From Bacteroidota bacterium (GTDB taxonomy: Bacteria > Bacteroidota > Bacteroidia > Bacteroidales > VadinHA17), in the NCBI GenBank assembly GCA_018262715.1, contig JADFDS010000004.1:1-64000 (forward strand): a stretch of 64,000 bases of DNA. The letters are read 5' to 3'. Positions within the stretch are counted from its first letter, which is position 1, and the number at the start of each line of letters is the position of its first letter. Made by a program: the position numbers and the translations under genes. Below, one piece after another: positions 17,746 through 26,992 of this stretch. The notes beneath the pieces are model-generated. The model was not told where the DNA came from and made no database searches. It worked only from the letters and a program-made list of their open reading frames with translations.

Positions 17746-18766
17746 GGCGCCCTCCTTTCTCCTTCTGTTTTCCTGCGACTGCTCCATCGCTGCCCTCGCC
17801 AGAAGTATTTTCAGTTTTATCCTTGGTATCAGCCGGAGCTGCATCCGGAAGCCTGGTCTCTTCGACAAACCTCACGGCACTATCCATGGATGATTCATGC
17901 AAAGCACTGTCGGGCAGGTATTTGGCAAACTTGACCATGTCTGAGAGAGAAAGCACTTCCTTGACAATAGCCATCTGTCCCGAAGTGGTCACAGATGCCT
18001 TCTGCAGCATCCGCACGGTCTCGTCCGTCGTCAGTTCGGGAGAGCTGACACCGTAACGGTTGTCGATATATCTCCTGAGTATGTCTGAAAGCCTGGAGTA
18101 ATATTCCTTGATATCACCCTTCTGCCATATTTCCTCACTCCTGAGAGTCTTCAGGTCACGCAGCGCAATGACATGTGCCGGTTCAGGCGGGGCCGGTGGT
18201 CTGACAAAACGCCGGAGGGGGTTCCTTGGCAGGAAGCGTGCGAGCAGCCATACCATCACTGCAACAATCAGGGTGATTATTATCCATGGCAGGATTTCCC
18301 GGAAGGTTACAGGTGCACTGCGAGGGCCGACTATGTCAAAAATAACATCAGTGGTGTCAGGCGGGGTGACGTCGGGACGAATTACGTCCAGAAATGAGTA
18401 ATCCGAAAAGAATCTCAGCAGGCTGTCACCGGAAGCCACCCCCGCATAGAATGGCGGAATGGTATATGACCCGGTATCAAATGCCGTGATGAGATACCTG
18501 TCAGTGATTGTTACCGACCCGTTCGCTGAAACAGTTGTGTCACGCGGGTCTCTGCGCAGAATGATGATCTTTCCGGCCAGGGTGTCGGCGGCACCGCTCA
18601 TATCAGCAGAGACACCTGAAGGCATCTCTGCCGTGACGGTGAAGCCAATCTGGTCACCTATCAGCATGACCGAGGTGTCAGGCTTCGAGGTAACCCTTAT
18701 CTGCTGGGCTGACAGGAGTAGTACCGATGTAAGGAAAACCACTATTGAAATGAAAGCCTTTCTCAT
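17738..18766 (-). CDS. Bat-operon membrane protein (DUF4381-like)
   Basis: This 342-aa protein lies between the DUF58 and batA genes, the usual place for a BatD-like or DUF4381-like partner. It starts at the ATG at 18766 (MRKAFISIVVFLTSVLLLSAQ, a signal peptide). A periplasmic beta domain follows, then one transmembrane helix near residues 158-180 (ILPWIIITLIVAVMVWLLA). The cytoplasmic tail has a helical segment (EYYSRLSDILRRYIDNRYG) seen in DUF4381 proteins and ends in an acidic/basic disordered region. An open frame 45 codons upstream overlaps the DUF58 gene and is not part of it. The exact family name is moderately certain. Confidence 0.78.
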   Translation of the reverse strand: MRKAFISIVVFLTSVLLLSAQQIRVTSKPDTSVMLIGDQIGFTVTAEMPSGVSADMSGAADTLAGKIIILRRDPRDTTVSANGSVTITDRYLITAFDTGSYTIPPFYAGVASGDSLLRFFSDYSFLDVIRPDVTPPDTTDVIFDIVGPRSAPVTFREILPWIIITLIVAVMVWLLARFLPRNPLRRFVRPPAPPEPAHVIALRDLKTLRSEEIWQKGDIKEYYSRLSDILRRYIDNRYGVSSPELTTDETVRMLQKASVTTSGQMAIVKEVLSLSDMVKFAKYLPDSALHESSMDSAVRFVEETRLPDAAPADTKDKTENTSGEGSDGAVAGKQKEKGGRHA

Positions 18767-18770
18767 ATTC

Positions 18771-19634
18771 CTACCTGTGCTTGAACAGTGAGATAAGTGG
18801 TTTGATATAGTCTTCGCCGGTGCTGATTGATGCCATATCAACTCCGCAGCTGACAAAGGCCGAGGCAACAGCCTCATCATGCCTTTTCCACTGAGCGGCA
18901 TAATCCTTCCTGACAGCCGATGAGGAGGTGTCTATCCATTGTTCCCTGCCCGTCTCCGGATTCAAAACCTTTATGAAACCAACGTCAGGCATCTCCTTCT
19001 CGCGCCTGTCACTGATGCGGAGGGCAACCACGTCATGCTTGCCCGATGCAATGCGAAGGGCATCTGTAAAGGGGGGAGCAAGGAAATCAGAAAGAATAAA
19101 GGCGGTACACCTCTTCCTGATAATATTGGTCAGGTACCTTAACGGCTCGGACAGCGATGTGGCTGATCCTGAAGGCTCATAACCGAGCATCTCGCGGATG
19201 ATCCTGAGCATATGGCCTCTGCCCTTCTTCGGGGGAATGTATTTCTCCACACGGTCAGAGAAGAGCATCAGCCCTACCTTGTCATTGTTGGCAATAACCG
19301 AATATGCAAGGACGGCAGCTATCTCCGTCATCATCTCCCTCTTGGTGGAAGCCACCGTTCCGAAATCTCCCGACCTGCTCACATCAACCAGCAGCATGAC
19401 TGTCAGCTCTCTCTCCTCCTCGAAAACCTTGACATAAGGATGACCGAACCGGGCGGTGACGTTCCAGTCTATGTTGCGGATGTCATCACCAAACTGGTAT
19501 TCGCGTACCTCGCTGAAGGCCATTCCCCTGCCACGGAAAGCACTGTGATACTCACCTGCAAAGATCTGGCGGGTCAGCCCGCGCGACCTGATCTCAATCT
19601 TCCTTACCTTCTTTAACAGTTCTGTTGTTTCCAC
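18771..19634 (-). CDS. DUF58 protein (MoxR-associated VWA-like)
   Basis: This DUF58 protein carries the hallmark GEYHSAFRGRGMAFSEVREYQFGDDIRNIDWN near its N-terminus, here named in parts: GEYHSAFRGRGM, FSEVREYQ and DDIRNIDWN. A VWA-like core follows (LLVDVSRSGDFG). I take the GTG at 19634 as start (287 aa) because relatives begin METTELLKKVRKIE. An ATG at 19682 is in frame but would run into the upstream gene. Its spacing of 14 nt to that gene and 4 nt to the next fits an operon. DUF58 proteins usually act with the MoxR ATPase. Confidence 0.87.
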   Translation of the reverse strand: METTELLKKVRKIEIRSRGLTRQIFAGEYHSAFRGRGMAFSEVREYQFGDDIRNIDWNVTARFGHPYVKVFEEERELTVMLLVDVSRSGDFGTVASTKREMMTEIAAVLAYSVIANNDKVGLMLFSDRVEKYIPPKKGRGHMLRIIREMLGYEPSGSATSLSEPLRYLTNIIRKRCTAFILSDFLAPPFTDALRIASGKHDVVALRISDRREKEMPDVGFIKVLNPETGREQWIDTSSSAVRKDYAAQWKRHDEAVASAFVSCGVDMASISTGEDYIKPLISLFKHR

Positions 19635-19648
19635 TTCCCTTACAGATG

Positions 19649-20053
19649 TTACATCCGCACATGTGTGACAGTAAAAAACCATTCATCACGGTGAACCGTG
19701 ACGGCAATCCGGTTCCGTTCCAGCCTGTAACTCCACTTTCCTCCATCGTCATGCCCGTACTTCCGGTTCAGTTCGCTGATCTTTGTATCATAAAGACTGT
19801 TACTGTATGTTATCCTGACCCCTTTGCACCTGTTTCTCTCATCGAGGAATATCAGCCATGTCTCATTGTCGTCAACCGAATGGTATTTAAGGTACCTGTA
19901 GACATCATTCCTGACATTGTCGTCAGGCGTCAGACCCTTGAAATCCCTCTCCATCACAGCACGGATGCTCTTTTCAGTCATGCCACAGAATTCCTGAGCC
20001 TTTACAGGGATCAGAAATGTCAGCAGGATCAGTGACAGTTGTAATCTCTTCAT
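19649..20053 (-). CDS. Small secreted protein inside the Bat operon, unknown
   Basis: This 134-aa product has a signal peptide (MKRLQLSLILLTFLIPVKAQ) and a short mature domain of about 115 residues ending FFTVTHVRM. I do not recognise a family. It sits between moxR (4-nt gap) and the DUF58 gene (about 14 nt), a place where most Bat operons have no gene. The mature part has mixed alpha/beta character and one cysteine near each end (EFCGM, RNRCKG). It could be a periplasmic partner of the Bat complex, but this is only positional inference. An open frame upstream to 20131 overlaps moxR and is not used. Confidence 0.65.
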   Translation of the reverse strand: MKRLQLSLILLTFLIPVKAQEFCGMTEKSIRAVMERDFKGLTPDDNVRNDVYRYLKYHSVDDNETWLIFLDERNRCKGVRITYSNSLYDTKISELNRKYGHDDGGKWSYRLERNRIAVTVHRDEWFFTVTHVRM

Positions 20054-20057
20054 CCTT

Positions 20058-21053
20058 CTACGGGACTTCGACGGTATTAAGCACCTCTGCAATAATCTGA
20101 TCCTGAGTGATATTTTCAGCCTCAGCCTCATAGGTCAGACCTATGCGGTGGCGGAGGACATCGGCACAGAGAGAGCGGACGTCTTCGGGAACCACGAATC
20201 CCCTTCGCCTTATGAAGGCATATGATTTTGCAGCCAGTGCGAGGTTTATCCCTGCCCTGGGAGAGGCTCCGTAGGCTATAAGCGGTGTGAACTTCGAAAG
20301 ACCGAATTTGTCCGGCTGACGGGTGGCAAATACAATGTCGAGGATATAGTTTTCGATCTTCTCATCGATGTACACTTCCCTGACCACGCTTCTGGCGCGG
20401 ATTATATCTTCCGGCTTCAGTATGGTTTTTGCAACGGGGAACTCGCTGGCCAGGTTCTCCCTTATGATAAGCCGTTCCTCCTCCTTCTCGGGGTAGGTGA
20501 TCACCACCTTCAGCATGAACCTGTCAACCTGTGCCTCAGGCAGCGGATAGGTGCCCTCCTGTTCAATCGGGTTCTGCGTCGCCAGCACCATGAACGGCTC
20601 ATCAAGCCTGTATGTAGTGTCACCAATAGTCACCTGCCGCTCCTGCATTGCCTCCAGGAGGGCGCTCTGCACCTTAGCCGGGGAGCGGTTAATCTCGTCG
20701 GCAAGTATGAAATTGGCAAAGATCGGACCCTTGCGCACCACGAACTCCTCTTTCCTCTGGCTGTAGATCATTGTTCCGATTAGGTCAGCCGGTAACAGGT
20801 CAGGAGTGAACTGAATCCTGCTGAACTTTGTATCAATTATCGACGCGAGGGTCTTTATGGCCAGAGTCTTTGCCAGTCCGGGAACACCCTCAAGAAGAAT
20901 GTGTCCGTTCGAAAGCAGCCCGATGAGCAGAGAATCTGTCAGATGACGCTGCCCCACTATCACCTTGTTTATCTCCTGCCTGACAAGATCAACAAAGGCG
21001 CTTTCCTTTTCAATCTTTTCATTCAGAAGCCTGATGTCGGTTGTATGTTCCAT
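20058..21053 (-). CDS. moxR: MoxR-family AAA+ ATPase
   Basis: This 331-aa MoxR ATPase probably acts as a chaperone that activates the VWA proteins of the operon. Walker A is EGVPGLAKT at residues 55-63 and Walker B is FILADEINR with D119-E120. The segment GTYPLPEAQVDRFMLK and the sensor regions follow in order. Its length is normal for the family. It is the first gene of the run that leads into DUF58 and batA-E. A 92-nt gap separates it from the upstream DUF4105 gene, so the operon promoter is probably there, although no clear TAnnTTTG box is visible. Confidence 0.95.
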   Translation of the reverse strand: MEHTTDIRLLNEKIEKESAFVDLVRQEINKVIVGQRHLTDSLLIGLLSNGHILLEGVPGLAKTLAIKTLASIIDTKFSRIQFTPDLLPADLIGTMIYSQRKEEFVVRKGPIFANFILADEINRSPAKVQSALLEAMQERQVTIGDTTYRLDEPFMVLATQNPIEQEGTYPLPEAQVDRFMLKVVITYPEKEEERLIIRENLASEFPVAKTILKPEDIIRARSVVREVYIDEKIENYILDIVFATRQPDKFGLSKFTPLIAYGASPRAGINLALAAKSYAFIRRRGFVVPEDVRSLCADVLRHRIGLTYEAEAENITQDQIIAEVLNTVEVP

Positions 21054-21145
21054 ATGTTGTTAAATTGTATTTTGCCCTTTATTAAAAGCTTCGCAAAGAT
21101 CATTTCTGATATTAAAAAACCTTGTTAAATGTTGTTAAAGATGTG

Positions 21146-22300
21146 TTAAAGCGATTTCCCGAAACCGCAGTGCCTGAAGAGTCGAACCATTATCGTCAGG
21201 ACCAGTGGTATGAGTGCAGGGTTAATTCCCTGGCCGGCAATAAGAGCGACAGGAAACCAAAGGACCGAAATGGTTAACGTTAACCTGCTCAGTTTCACTG
21301 ATTTTTTCCCCGCGAGCATCATGATGAAAAGTACTGTTATCAGTACGTTTATTCCCAGGAAGAGCAGGTTGAGATGAAGTGCATCATGTTCCGAGAATAT
21401 ATTCGTGAAAATCAGCAACAGTGCAATTAAGGCGAAAATGAAATAGAGTATGTAATCCAGAACCTTTTCCAGTCCGGGTCTTTTAAAAACAAATGTCACA
21501 AGCACTACAAAAACGAATATGAGCCAGAATACAGCCTGTGGCACCCATGCCTTCTTCCCGGTCTGTGTTACAGGTCTGTCCACTACCTTCTCCGTCGGCC
21601 CTGCCAGCGGCTCCTGTCTTCCGTCATGAACTATTAGGCTTCCGGCGAAGTTGTCTCTCAGGTATACGGGCAGGAACATCTCATCAGCCACTGATGCCTT
21701 CCTGTCAGCCTGCAGTCCGAGGAGCATATCGGCGCCGAAATCCAGCCACGGAAGTACCTTCTGGTACGGGTCGATAAGCTGGCGGAAGCTCAGGCGCTTC
21801 TCCTTTACCGGGAAAATGACGGTGTCAGCTGCAGAGGCGGCGACGATATCGCGTACCCGGGTGGCGCAGTTGTCAAAGAAGAAGTCATACCTGTACTTGA
21901 TGTTCTCAGGCCTGAGGTTCTCATTGATCAGTATAAACAGCCTCTCCTTCTCCGCTGTGGTCAGGTTTAGCTTCTGGGACCATACCGATCTCCCCTCGGA
22001 AATATACTCTTCGAGGAACCTTGCATAGCTGTAAGCTCCCAGCTTATAATCGAGCCTCCCCTTGGCAAACCTGTATACGAAGTTAGGTGTTGAAAAGTCA
22101 AATATGCCCCAGTTATAGACCATGTCGAATTCTGTGCCGCGCATGGCTATCCTGAGTGCTGTATGACCGTAGATCGAGTAGGCAGCTGTACCGGGTGCGC
22201 AGGTGATCATATAAACATCTGCACTGTCAGCATTCTGGGCTTTAAGACCCGGTGAAATGATCAGCATCATCAAGGCGGCCAGGAGGAATGTCTTTTTCAT
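21146..22300 (-). CDS. DUF4105 (Lnb-type N-terminal domain) membrane protein
   Basis: This 384-aa protein has a signal peptide (cleavage after GLKAQ) and a periplasmic DUF4105 domain with the conserved blocks YGHTALRI, YNWGIFDF and DFFFDNCATRVRD. These resemble a papain-like Cys/His arrangement. Four hydrophobic helices follow from about residue 255 to 375, one preceded by HDALHLNLL. DUF4105 proteins are common in Bacteroidota and their function is unknown; a peptidase or acyltransferase activity is suspected from the fold. Confidence 0.85.
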   Translation of the reverse strand: MKKTFLLAALMMLIISPGLKAQNADSADVYMITCAPGTAAYSIYGHTALRIAMRGTEFDMVYNWGIFDFSTPNFVYRFAKGRLDYKLGAYSYARFLEEYISEGRSVWSQKLNLTTAEKERLFILINENLRPENIKYRYDFFFDNCATRVRDIVAASAADTVIFPVKEKRLSFRQLIDPYQKVLPWLDFGADMLLGLQADRKASVADEMFLPVYLRDNFAGSLIVHDGRQEPLAGPTEKVVDRPVTQTGKKAWVPQAVFWLIFVFVVLVTFVFKRPGLEKVLDYILYFIFALIALLLIFTNIFSEHDALHLNLLFLGINVLITVLFIMMLAGKKSVKLSRLTLTISVLWFPVALIAGQGINPALIPLVLTIMVRLFRHCGFGKSL

Positions 22301-22348
22301 TATGTTATATTTTTATGCAGGTTCGTTCAGGTTAATTGTTGCAGGTCG

Positions 22349-23851
22349 TTATCTTCCGGCATCATCTGCCCAGGCACCGGCAGTCATCACAGCACGGTTC
22401 CATTCCTGTATGAGTGTCTTTCTTTCCTCCGGTTTCATTGCAGGGGCAAAATGACGTCCGGCCTGCCAGAGACCCCGCAGCTCATCCATCCCGCCCCAGA
22501 ATCCTGTCGCCAGACCTGCAAGAAAGGCTGCCCCCAATGCTGTCGTTTCCGTTACCCCTGAACGAAGAACGTCTGTCTGAAGGATATCAGCCTGGAATTG
22601 CATCAGGCTGTCATTGACCGTTGCTCCGCCGTCGACTCTTAACTCTTTTATTTTCAAATTCGAATCCTTCTCCATCGCAAGCAACACATCAAGTGTCTGA
22701 AATGCTATGCTTTCAAGGGCGGCACGGGCGATGTGGGCTGCGGTTGTACCCCGTGTCAGGCCGGTAATAGTGCCCCTGGCATGCTGGTTCCAGTATGGCG
22801 CTCCCAGGCCGGCGAATGCCGGCACAAAACAGACACCCTCCGCTGAGCTTACCTGTGATGCAAGACGCTCCACTTCAGATGACTGCCTTATGATGCCGAG
22901 CCCGTCGCGCAGCCACTGGACCACTGCCCCGCCTATAAAAATACTGCCCTCGAGGGCATAGGTTGTGTCATCTCCTATCTTCCATGCCACTGTAGCAAGC
23001 AGCCTGTTGCCGGATCTCATCGGTTCACTGCCGGTATTCATCATCATAAAACAACCGGTACCATAGGTGTTCTTGACCATTCCTTCATCAACGCACATCT
23101 GTCCCAGAAGAGCAGCCTGCTGGTCTCCAGCTATCCCTGCGACGGGGATCCCTGAGGCAAAAAGGCCGGTAGAATAACCGTAAACCTCTGATGATGAACG
23201 CACCTCCGGGAGCATTGATGAAGGTATTTCAAAGAGGGAAAGAAGCACATCATCCCATTGCAGACTGCGGATATTGAACAGCATGGTGCGTGATGCATTT
23301 GAAACATCCGTGACATGCAGCCTGCCGCCTGTCAGGTTCCAGACCAGCCATGAGTCTATTGTCCCGAATGCAAGGTCACCCCTTTCAGCCGCTGCCCTGG
23401 CACCATCGACATGGTCAAGTATCCATTTTACCTTGGTGGCCGAGAAGTAGGCGTCAATCACCAGGCCTGTCTTTTCAGCTATCATTGCTCCATGGCCCTC
23501 CGCCCTGAGTTTGTCACACAGATCCGCTGTGCGACGGTCCTGCCAGACGATGGCATTGTAAACAGGCTTGCCGTTTCTCCTGTTCCATACCACTGTTGTC
23601 TCGCGCTGGTTCGTGATGCCGATTGCAGCAATGTCAGAGCAGTCAGCACCGCTTCCGGCAACCACTTCCGCCGCCACACCGGCCTGAGTGGACCATATCT
23701 CAGCTGGATCATGCTCCACCCAGCCGGGCCGTGGAAAGATCTGGGTGAATTCCTTGAGGGACGAGGCTACAGGCTGCCCGTCGCTTCCGAAAAGGATGGC
23801 CCTCGAGCTTGTCGTTCCCTGATCAAGGGAGAGAATGTATTTCTTCTTCAT
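22349..23851 (-). CDS. glpK: Glycerol kinase
   Basis: This kinase phosphorylates glycerol to sn-glycerol 3-phosphate with ATP. With the ATG at 23851 the protein is 500 aa, the usual length; a longer open frame reaches 23956 but adds an unrelated stretch. It begins [20 protein letters not shown] with the DQGTTSSR phosphate loop. [35 protein letters not shown] and the C-terminal adenosine-binding [16 protein letters not shown] are also present. No glpF or glpD is next to it, which is unusual but not rare in Bacteroidota. It is divergent from the kinase-like gene at 24013. Confidence 0.95.
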   Translation of the reverse strand: MKKKYILSLDQGTTSSRAILFGSDGQPVASSLKEFTQIFPRPGWVEHDPAEIWSTQAGVAAEVVAGSGADCSDIAAIGITNQRETTVVWNRRNGKPVYNAIVWQDRRTADLCDKLRAEGHGAMIAEKTGLVIDAYFSATKVKWILDHVDGARAAAERGDLAFGTIDSWLVWNLTGGRLHVTDVSNASRTMLFNIRSLQWDDVLLSLFEIPSSMLPEVRSSSEVYGYSTGLFASGIPVAGIAGDQQAALLGQMCVDEGMVKNTYGTGCFMMMNTGSEPMRSGNRLLATVAWKIGDDTTYALEGSIFIGGAVVQWLRDGLGIIRQSSEVERLASQVSSAEGVCFVPAFAGLGAPYWNQHARGTITGLTRGTTAAHIARAALESIAFQTLDVLLAMEKDSNLKIKELRVDGGATVNDSLMQFQADILQTDVLRSGVTETTALGAAFLAGLATGFWGGMDELRGLWQAGRHFAPAMKPEERKTLIQEWNRAVMTAGAWADDAGR

Positions 23852-23981
23852 GGTGCATGCTCCTGTCCGGGAAAATACGGCAACTAAAGTACTATTTTTT
23901 GGGTTAATGCCGTCACTTTCATCCGGCTGTACCTTATCCGCAATATATGCATGCACATAGCCGGAAATTAATTTTAAAGAT

Positions 23982-23989
23982 TAAATTTG
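23982..23989 (+). promoter_or_regulatory. Bacteroidota -7 box (TAAATTTG) before the cytidylate-kinase-like gene
   Basis: TAAATTTG matches the TAnnTTTG consensus exactly and lies 23 nt upstream of the ATG at 24013. No -33 TTTG is found at the expected distance, so this is a weak call. Confidence 0.4.
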
Positions 23990-24012
23990 GGTATGATAAA
24001 ATCCACCGGCCA

Positions 24013-24651
24013 ATGGTAAACCGTTATATTATCACGATAGGAAGACAGCTTGGCAGCGGCGGAAGGGAGATAGGACAGAAACTCTCTGCCAGGCTGGGGA
24101 TTGCGTTTTATGACAAGGAGCTGATCCGTATCGCCTCGCAGCAGAGCGGGCTCAAGGAGGAGTTCTTCGAGAGGGTTGATGAGCAGAAGCACTTCAGCCT
24201 CTTTCCGGGAATACTGGGACTGCGTACCTCGCTGACCGATGATTTCTTCTCGAATTACTATCTCAGCAACGAATCCCTGTTCAGGATACAGAGTGACGTG
24301 ATGAGAACGCTGGCCGGTGAGGGATCATGCATCTTTGTTGGGAGGTGTGCAGATTATGTGATGAAGGACGAACGGAACTGCCTGAACCTGTTTATCAGCG
24401 CTGACATGGCAGACCGCATTAAACGTATCGCAATCAGCCACAAGCTGTCAGACACCAAAGCAAAGGAGCTGATAGAGCGCACTGACAAGGGCCGCTCATC
24501 GTACTACAATTACTTCAGCGGGAAGACATGGGGCGCCGCAGAATCTTATCATCTCTGCATCAATTCTTCCGTGCTCGGGATTGACGAAACTGTCAGGCTG
24601 ATAAGTCATGTGGCCGGAAGCCGTTTCGGACTCACGGAAAACAGGGAGTGA
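24013..24651 (+). CDS. Cytidylate-kinase-like P-loop protein
   Basis: This 212-aa nucleoside-monophosphate-kinase-like protein starts at the ATG at 24013 (MVNRYIITIGRQLGSGGREIG). The P-loop is GRQLGSGGREIG, followed by LGIAFYDKEL. The arginine-containing lid region is near RTDKGRSSYYNYF. The family (annotated cytidylate kinase-like) differs from true CMP kinases by lacking the usual CMP-binding insert, so its substrate is uncertain. It is monocistronic, divergent from glpK, and ends 3 nt before the convergent epimerase gene. Confidence 0.82.
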   Translation: MVNRYIITIGRQLGSGGREIGQKLSARLGIAFYDKELIRIASQQSGLKEEFFERVDEQKHFSLFPGILGLRTSLTDDFFSNYYLSNESLFRIQSDVMRTLAGEGSCIFVGRCADYVMKDERNCLNLFISADMADRIKRIAISHKLSDTKAKELIERTDKGRSSYYNYFSGKTWGAAESYHLCINSSVLGIDETVRLISHVAGSRFGLTENRE

Positions 24652-24654
24652 TAA

Positions 24655-25611
24655 TCAGAACCTGGCATCCGGGGGGAGACTGTTTCGCTCCTTCGTCAGC
24701 AGGAACGACTCAGTTGATGAGTGCCTGAACCTGTAATCATACCTTCGTGCCAGTCGCTTTGAGTCAAGCACCACCGGATACAGACAGAATCCCAGGCCGG
24801 CAGGCTGAAGGTTCACCATCCTGAGATTCCATAGCGCCCACATAACCGGTTTGATGGCTGAACAGGGGAACCGGTGAAACCTTGCGGGCGGAACAATTTC
24901 ACCAACAACCGAACAACTGTCAGGTGCCAGGTTAAAAACACCTTCAATCTCGCTGTCATGCAGAACGAGGTTTAAAAGCTCGTTGAAATCATCCTCATGA
25001 AGGAACTGAACAGAGGTCCTGCTGAAGGATTCTGGAAGGAAAGGCAGTCTTAACAGAATGGAAACCACTGACTTGGGCCTTGAATAGCGCGGCCCTACCA
25101 CCGTGCAGATTCTCAGTGAGACGGTTCGCATCGGATGGTCGCCGTTTACCCGGAAAAGCATCTGTTCAATCAGCCTCTTGTTCAGGCCGTAAGTATAGTG
25201 GCCGGGGTTTAGTGGCTCAGCCTCGTCAAGCCACAGCTCACTCCTTGCTGCAGGGCCGTAGATGGCAGCTGAGCTGGAAAAGACAAACTTCCTGACCGAG
25301 GGGGTCCTGCGGGCTGCCTCTATCACATTGAATGATCCTCCCACATCCATTCCGAACTCCTCTTTCCTGTTCCGTAACCTGTTCATGGAACAGGCAAAGT
25401 GGAGTACGGCATCAGGCAGTTCCCGTGAGAAAATATCCCTTACACAACTGCCGTCGGTTGAATTGCATTCATAAAACCTGAAACCGTCACCGTCCACCTT
25501 TCCGTCCGGCTTTTTCATGTCCAGGCCAATGACCTCGCATCCTTTTGCAACAAGATGACTCACAGCAATTGAGCCAAGATAACCTGAAGAACCGGTGACA
25601 AGCACTTTCAT
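24655..25611 (-). CDS. NAD-dependent epimerase/dehydratase (extended SDR)
   Basis: This 318-aa extended short-chain dehydrogenase/reductase has the NAD-binding motif GSSGYLG (residues 7-13), a typical HFAC segment, the SSSAAIYG serine region and the catalytic YGLNK (YxxxK). Family members act on nucleotide-sugars such as UDP-glucose or dTDP-sugars. No glycosyltransferase or sugar-nucleotide genes are nearby, so the substrate is unknown. The C-terminal part (residues 200-318) is diverged from classical epimerases. A promoter with both boxes is visible upstream (25704-25734). Confidence 0.82.
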   Translation of the reverse strand: MKVLVTGSSGYLGSIAVSHLVAKGCEVIGLDMKKPDGKVDGDGFRFYECNSTDGSCVRDIFSRELPDAVLHFACSMNRLRNRKEEFGMDVGGSFNVIEAARRTPSVRKFVFSSSAAIYGPAARSELWLDEAEPLNPGHYTYGLNKRLIEQMLFRVNGDHPMRTVSLRICTVVGPRYSRPKSVVSILLRLPFLPESFSRTSVQFLHEDDFNELLNLVLHDSEIEGVFNLAPDSCSVVGEIVPPARFHRFPCSAIKPVMWALWNLRMVNLQPAGLGFCLYPVVLDSKRLARRYDYRFRHSSTESFLLTKERNSLPPDARF

Positions 25612-25703
25612 TACATTAGCTTATTGAAACTGTCAGTAAGGCTGTCTTAATATTTGCATACGATCATTAGTCAGTTGATTGTATAATATAATCTAAACAT
25701 ATA

Positions 25704-25734
25704 CAAATTTAGAATTTTTAAAGAGCCTTGTCAA
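25704..25734 (-). promoter_or_regulatory. Bacteroidota promoter for the epimerase gene
   Basis: On the minus strand TTG (25734-25732) is followed after 20 nt by TAAATTTG (25711-25704). This fits the -33/-7 consensus of Bacteroidota sigma factors. It lies about 90 nt before the epimerase ATG at 25611. Confidence 0.6.
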
Positions 25735-25781
25735 TAATTTCACAATAAATCTTAAATTGTGCATAAAATAATAAACAGGGT

Positions 25782-26567
25782 ATGGCACGATCTGTAAATG
25801 AAATGCTATGCTGCCCGTCATGCAAGGGTGAGCTGATTCATCAGGCAGACAGTAAGGCTGACCGATTGAATCATGATCTTCTGAGTTGCAGTAAATGTGA
25901 CGTCAGCTACAGGCACTTCGGTGGCTATTACGATTTTCTGGGTGGCGAGGGACTGGTCTTTAAAAACCGGAGGGAAAAGTTTTTCCGGTCGGTGCTTGCG
26001 AAGGTCTATACGCCTCTTACCAACATGATGTTCCTTCTGTGCGGAGGCCCGAAAAGTGCGAGGAATGAAGTCATGGGCAGACTGCGGGTGAATGATGGAG
26101 ATACCGTGCTTGAAACGGGTATTGGTTACGGGGAGAATTTATTGTGGCTTGCCAGGCGGTCAGCAGGACTTCAGCTTTATGGCCTTGACATCCAGGAAGA
26201 GATGATGTCACACTGTGTCAGTAACCTGAACCGGTGGAAGATTAATTCTGAGCTGGTCCGTGCAGATGCGCAGAAACTGCCATACAGGGACAATGTTTTT
26301 GATGTGGTATTTCACCTAGGTGCCATTAACCTCTTTGAAGACAAGGGTCTGGCTATCCGCGAGATGATCAGGGTTGCAAAGCCGGGAACCCATATTGTGA
26401 TTGCCGATGAAACGGAGAAGGCAGGAAGACTGTTCAATATTTTCACCGGCTCGGCAGAAAAGGTGGTACCCCCCGTGGACCTTGTGCCGGCCGGAATGAA
26501 AAACATCGCTCTCAGCACCATCTGGAGGGGGTACGGGTATGTGATTGAATTTGACGTGGCCAAATAG
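25782..26567 (+). CDS. SAM-dependent methyltransferase with Trm112-like zinc-binding N-terminus
   Basis: This 261-aa class I methyltransferase has an N-terminal zinc-ribbon-like domain with CCPSC near residues 11-15 and CSKC near 38-41. The motif I VLETGIGYGENL begins near residue 108, with LDIQEEMM and the DVVFHLGAINLF region following. The arrangement resembles UbiE/Trm112-fused methyltransferases of unknown substrate in Bacteroidota. It is alone on the plus strand, and its start ATG at 25782 is preceded by an AT-rich leader. Confidence 0.8.
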   Translation: MARSVNEMLCCPSCKGELIHQADSKADRLNHDLLSCSKCDVSYRHFGGYYDFLGGEGLVFKNRREKFFRSVLAKVYTPLTNMMFLLCGGPKSARNEVMGRLRVNDGDTVLETGIGYGENLLWLARRSAGLQLYGLDIQEEMMSHCVSNLNRWKINSELVRADAQKLPYRDNVFDVVFHLGAINLFEDKGLAIREMIRVAKPGTHIVIADETEKAGRLFNIFTGSAEKVVPPVDLVPAGMKNIALSTIWRGYGYVIEFDVAK

Positions 26568-26672
26568 CAGGAAAAAATCATTTACTTCCTGCCTGTTCCT
26601 TCGCCGCGTATTAGTGTCCTGTGCAAACCAAACATGGTTAACAAGTAAATCATATACCTTGTTTCCCTGAAC

Positions 26673-26700
26673 AAAAAAAAGTCCCCCTGTTCCGGAGGAC
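26673..26700 (-). terminator. Intrinsic terminator after the cold-shock gene
   Basis: On the minus strand the hairpin GTCCTCCGGAACAGGGGGAC (26700-26681) is followed immediately by eight T residues (26680-26673). It lies about 80 nt downstream of the cspA-like stop codon, beyond a second, larger hairpin at 26717-26748. Confidence 0.7.
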
Positions 26701-26716
26701 ACATCTATAAGAAACA

Positions 26717-26748
26717 GAGGCTGCCTCAATTTTCATTGAGGCAGCCTC
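26717..26748. terminator. Perfect 14-bp stem hairpin between the methyltransferase and csp genes
   Basis: Two 14-nt arms, 26717-26730 and 26735-26748, are perfect reverse complements around a 4-nt loop (tttc). The hairpin sits between two convergent genes and can work as a bidirectional terminator or mRNA 3'-end stabiliser. On the minus strand a moderately T-rich stretch follows it. Confidence 0.65.
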
Positions 26749-26779
26749 CAGGGTATTTAAATGTACATTATAGTGTTAA

Positions 26780-26971
26780 CTACGCAAGTCTTACATTAAC
26801 GGCATTTAACCCTTTTTTGCCCTCCTGGAGGTCAAATGTTACCTCGTCATTCTCCTTGATCTTGTCGATCAGGCCGGTAGAATGAACAAAATACTCTTTG
26901 GATGAGTTGGCGTCCTTAATGAATCCAAAACCTTTGGACACATTGAAAAATTTAACAATTCCTTTATTCAT
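26780..26971 (-). CDS. Cold-shock domain protein
   Basis: The 63-aa cold-shock protein starts at the ATG at 26971 (MNKGIVKFFN). It has the RNA-binding motifs KGFGFI (RNP1) and EYFVHST (RNP2, YFVH). It acts as an RNA chaperone that binds single-stranded nucleic acid. The frame is open further upstream, but the family always begins at this MNKG/MNKGxVKWF position. Expression is probably temperature or growth-phase controlled through its roughly 20-nt leader. A -7 box TACCTTTG lies at 26993-27000. Confidence 0.95.
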   Translation of the reverse strand: MNKGIVKFFNVSKGFGFIKDANSSKEYFVHSTGLIDKIKENDEVTFDLQEGKKGLNAVNVRLA

Positions 26972-26992
26972 GAGATGATTTTTAATTGGGTG

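Noticed and set aside
22349-23956. Long N-terminus of glycerol kinase
   Set aside because: The extra 35 residues match no glycerol kinase and the ATG at 23851 gives the family N-terminus [16 protein letters not shown].
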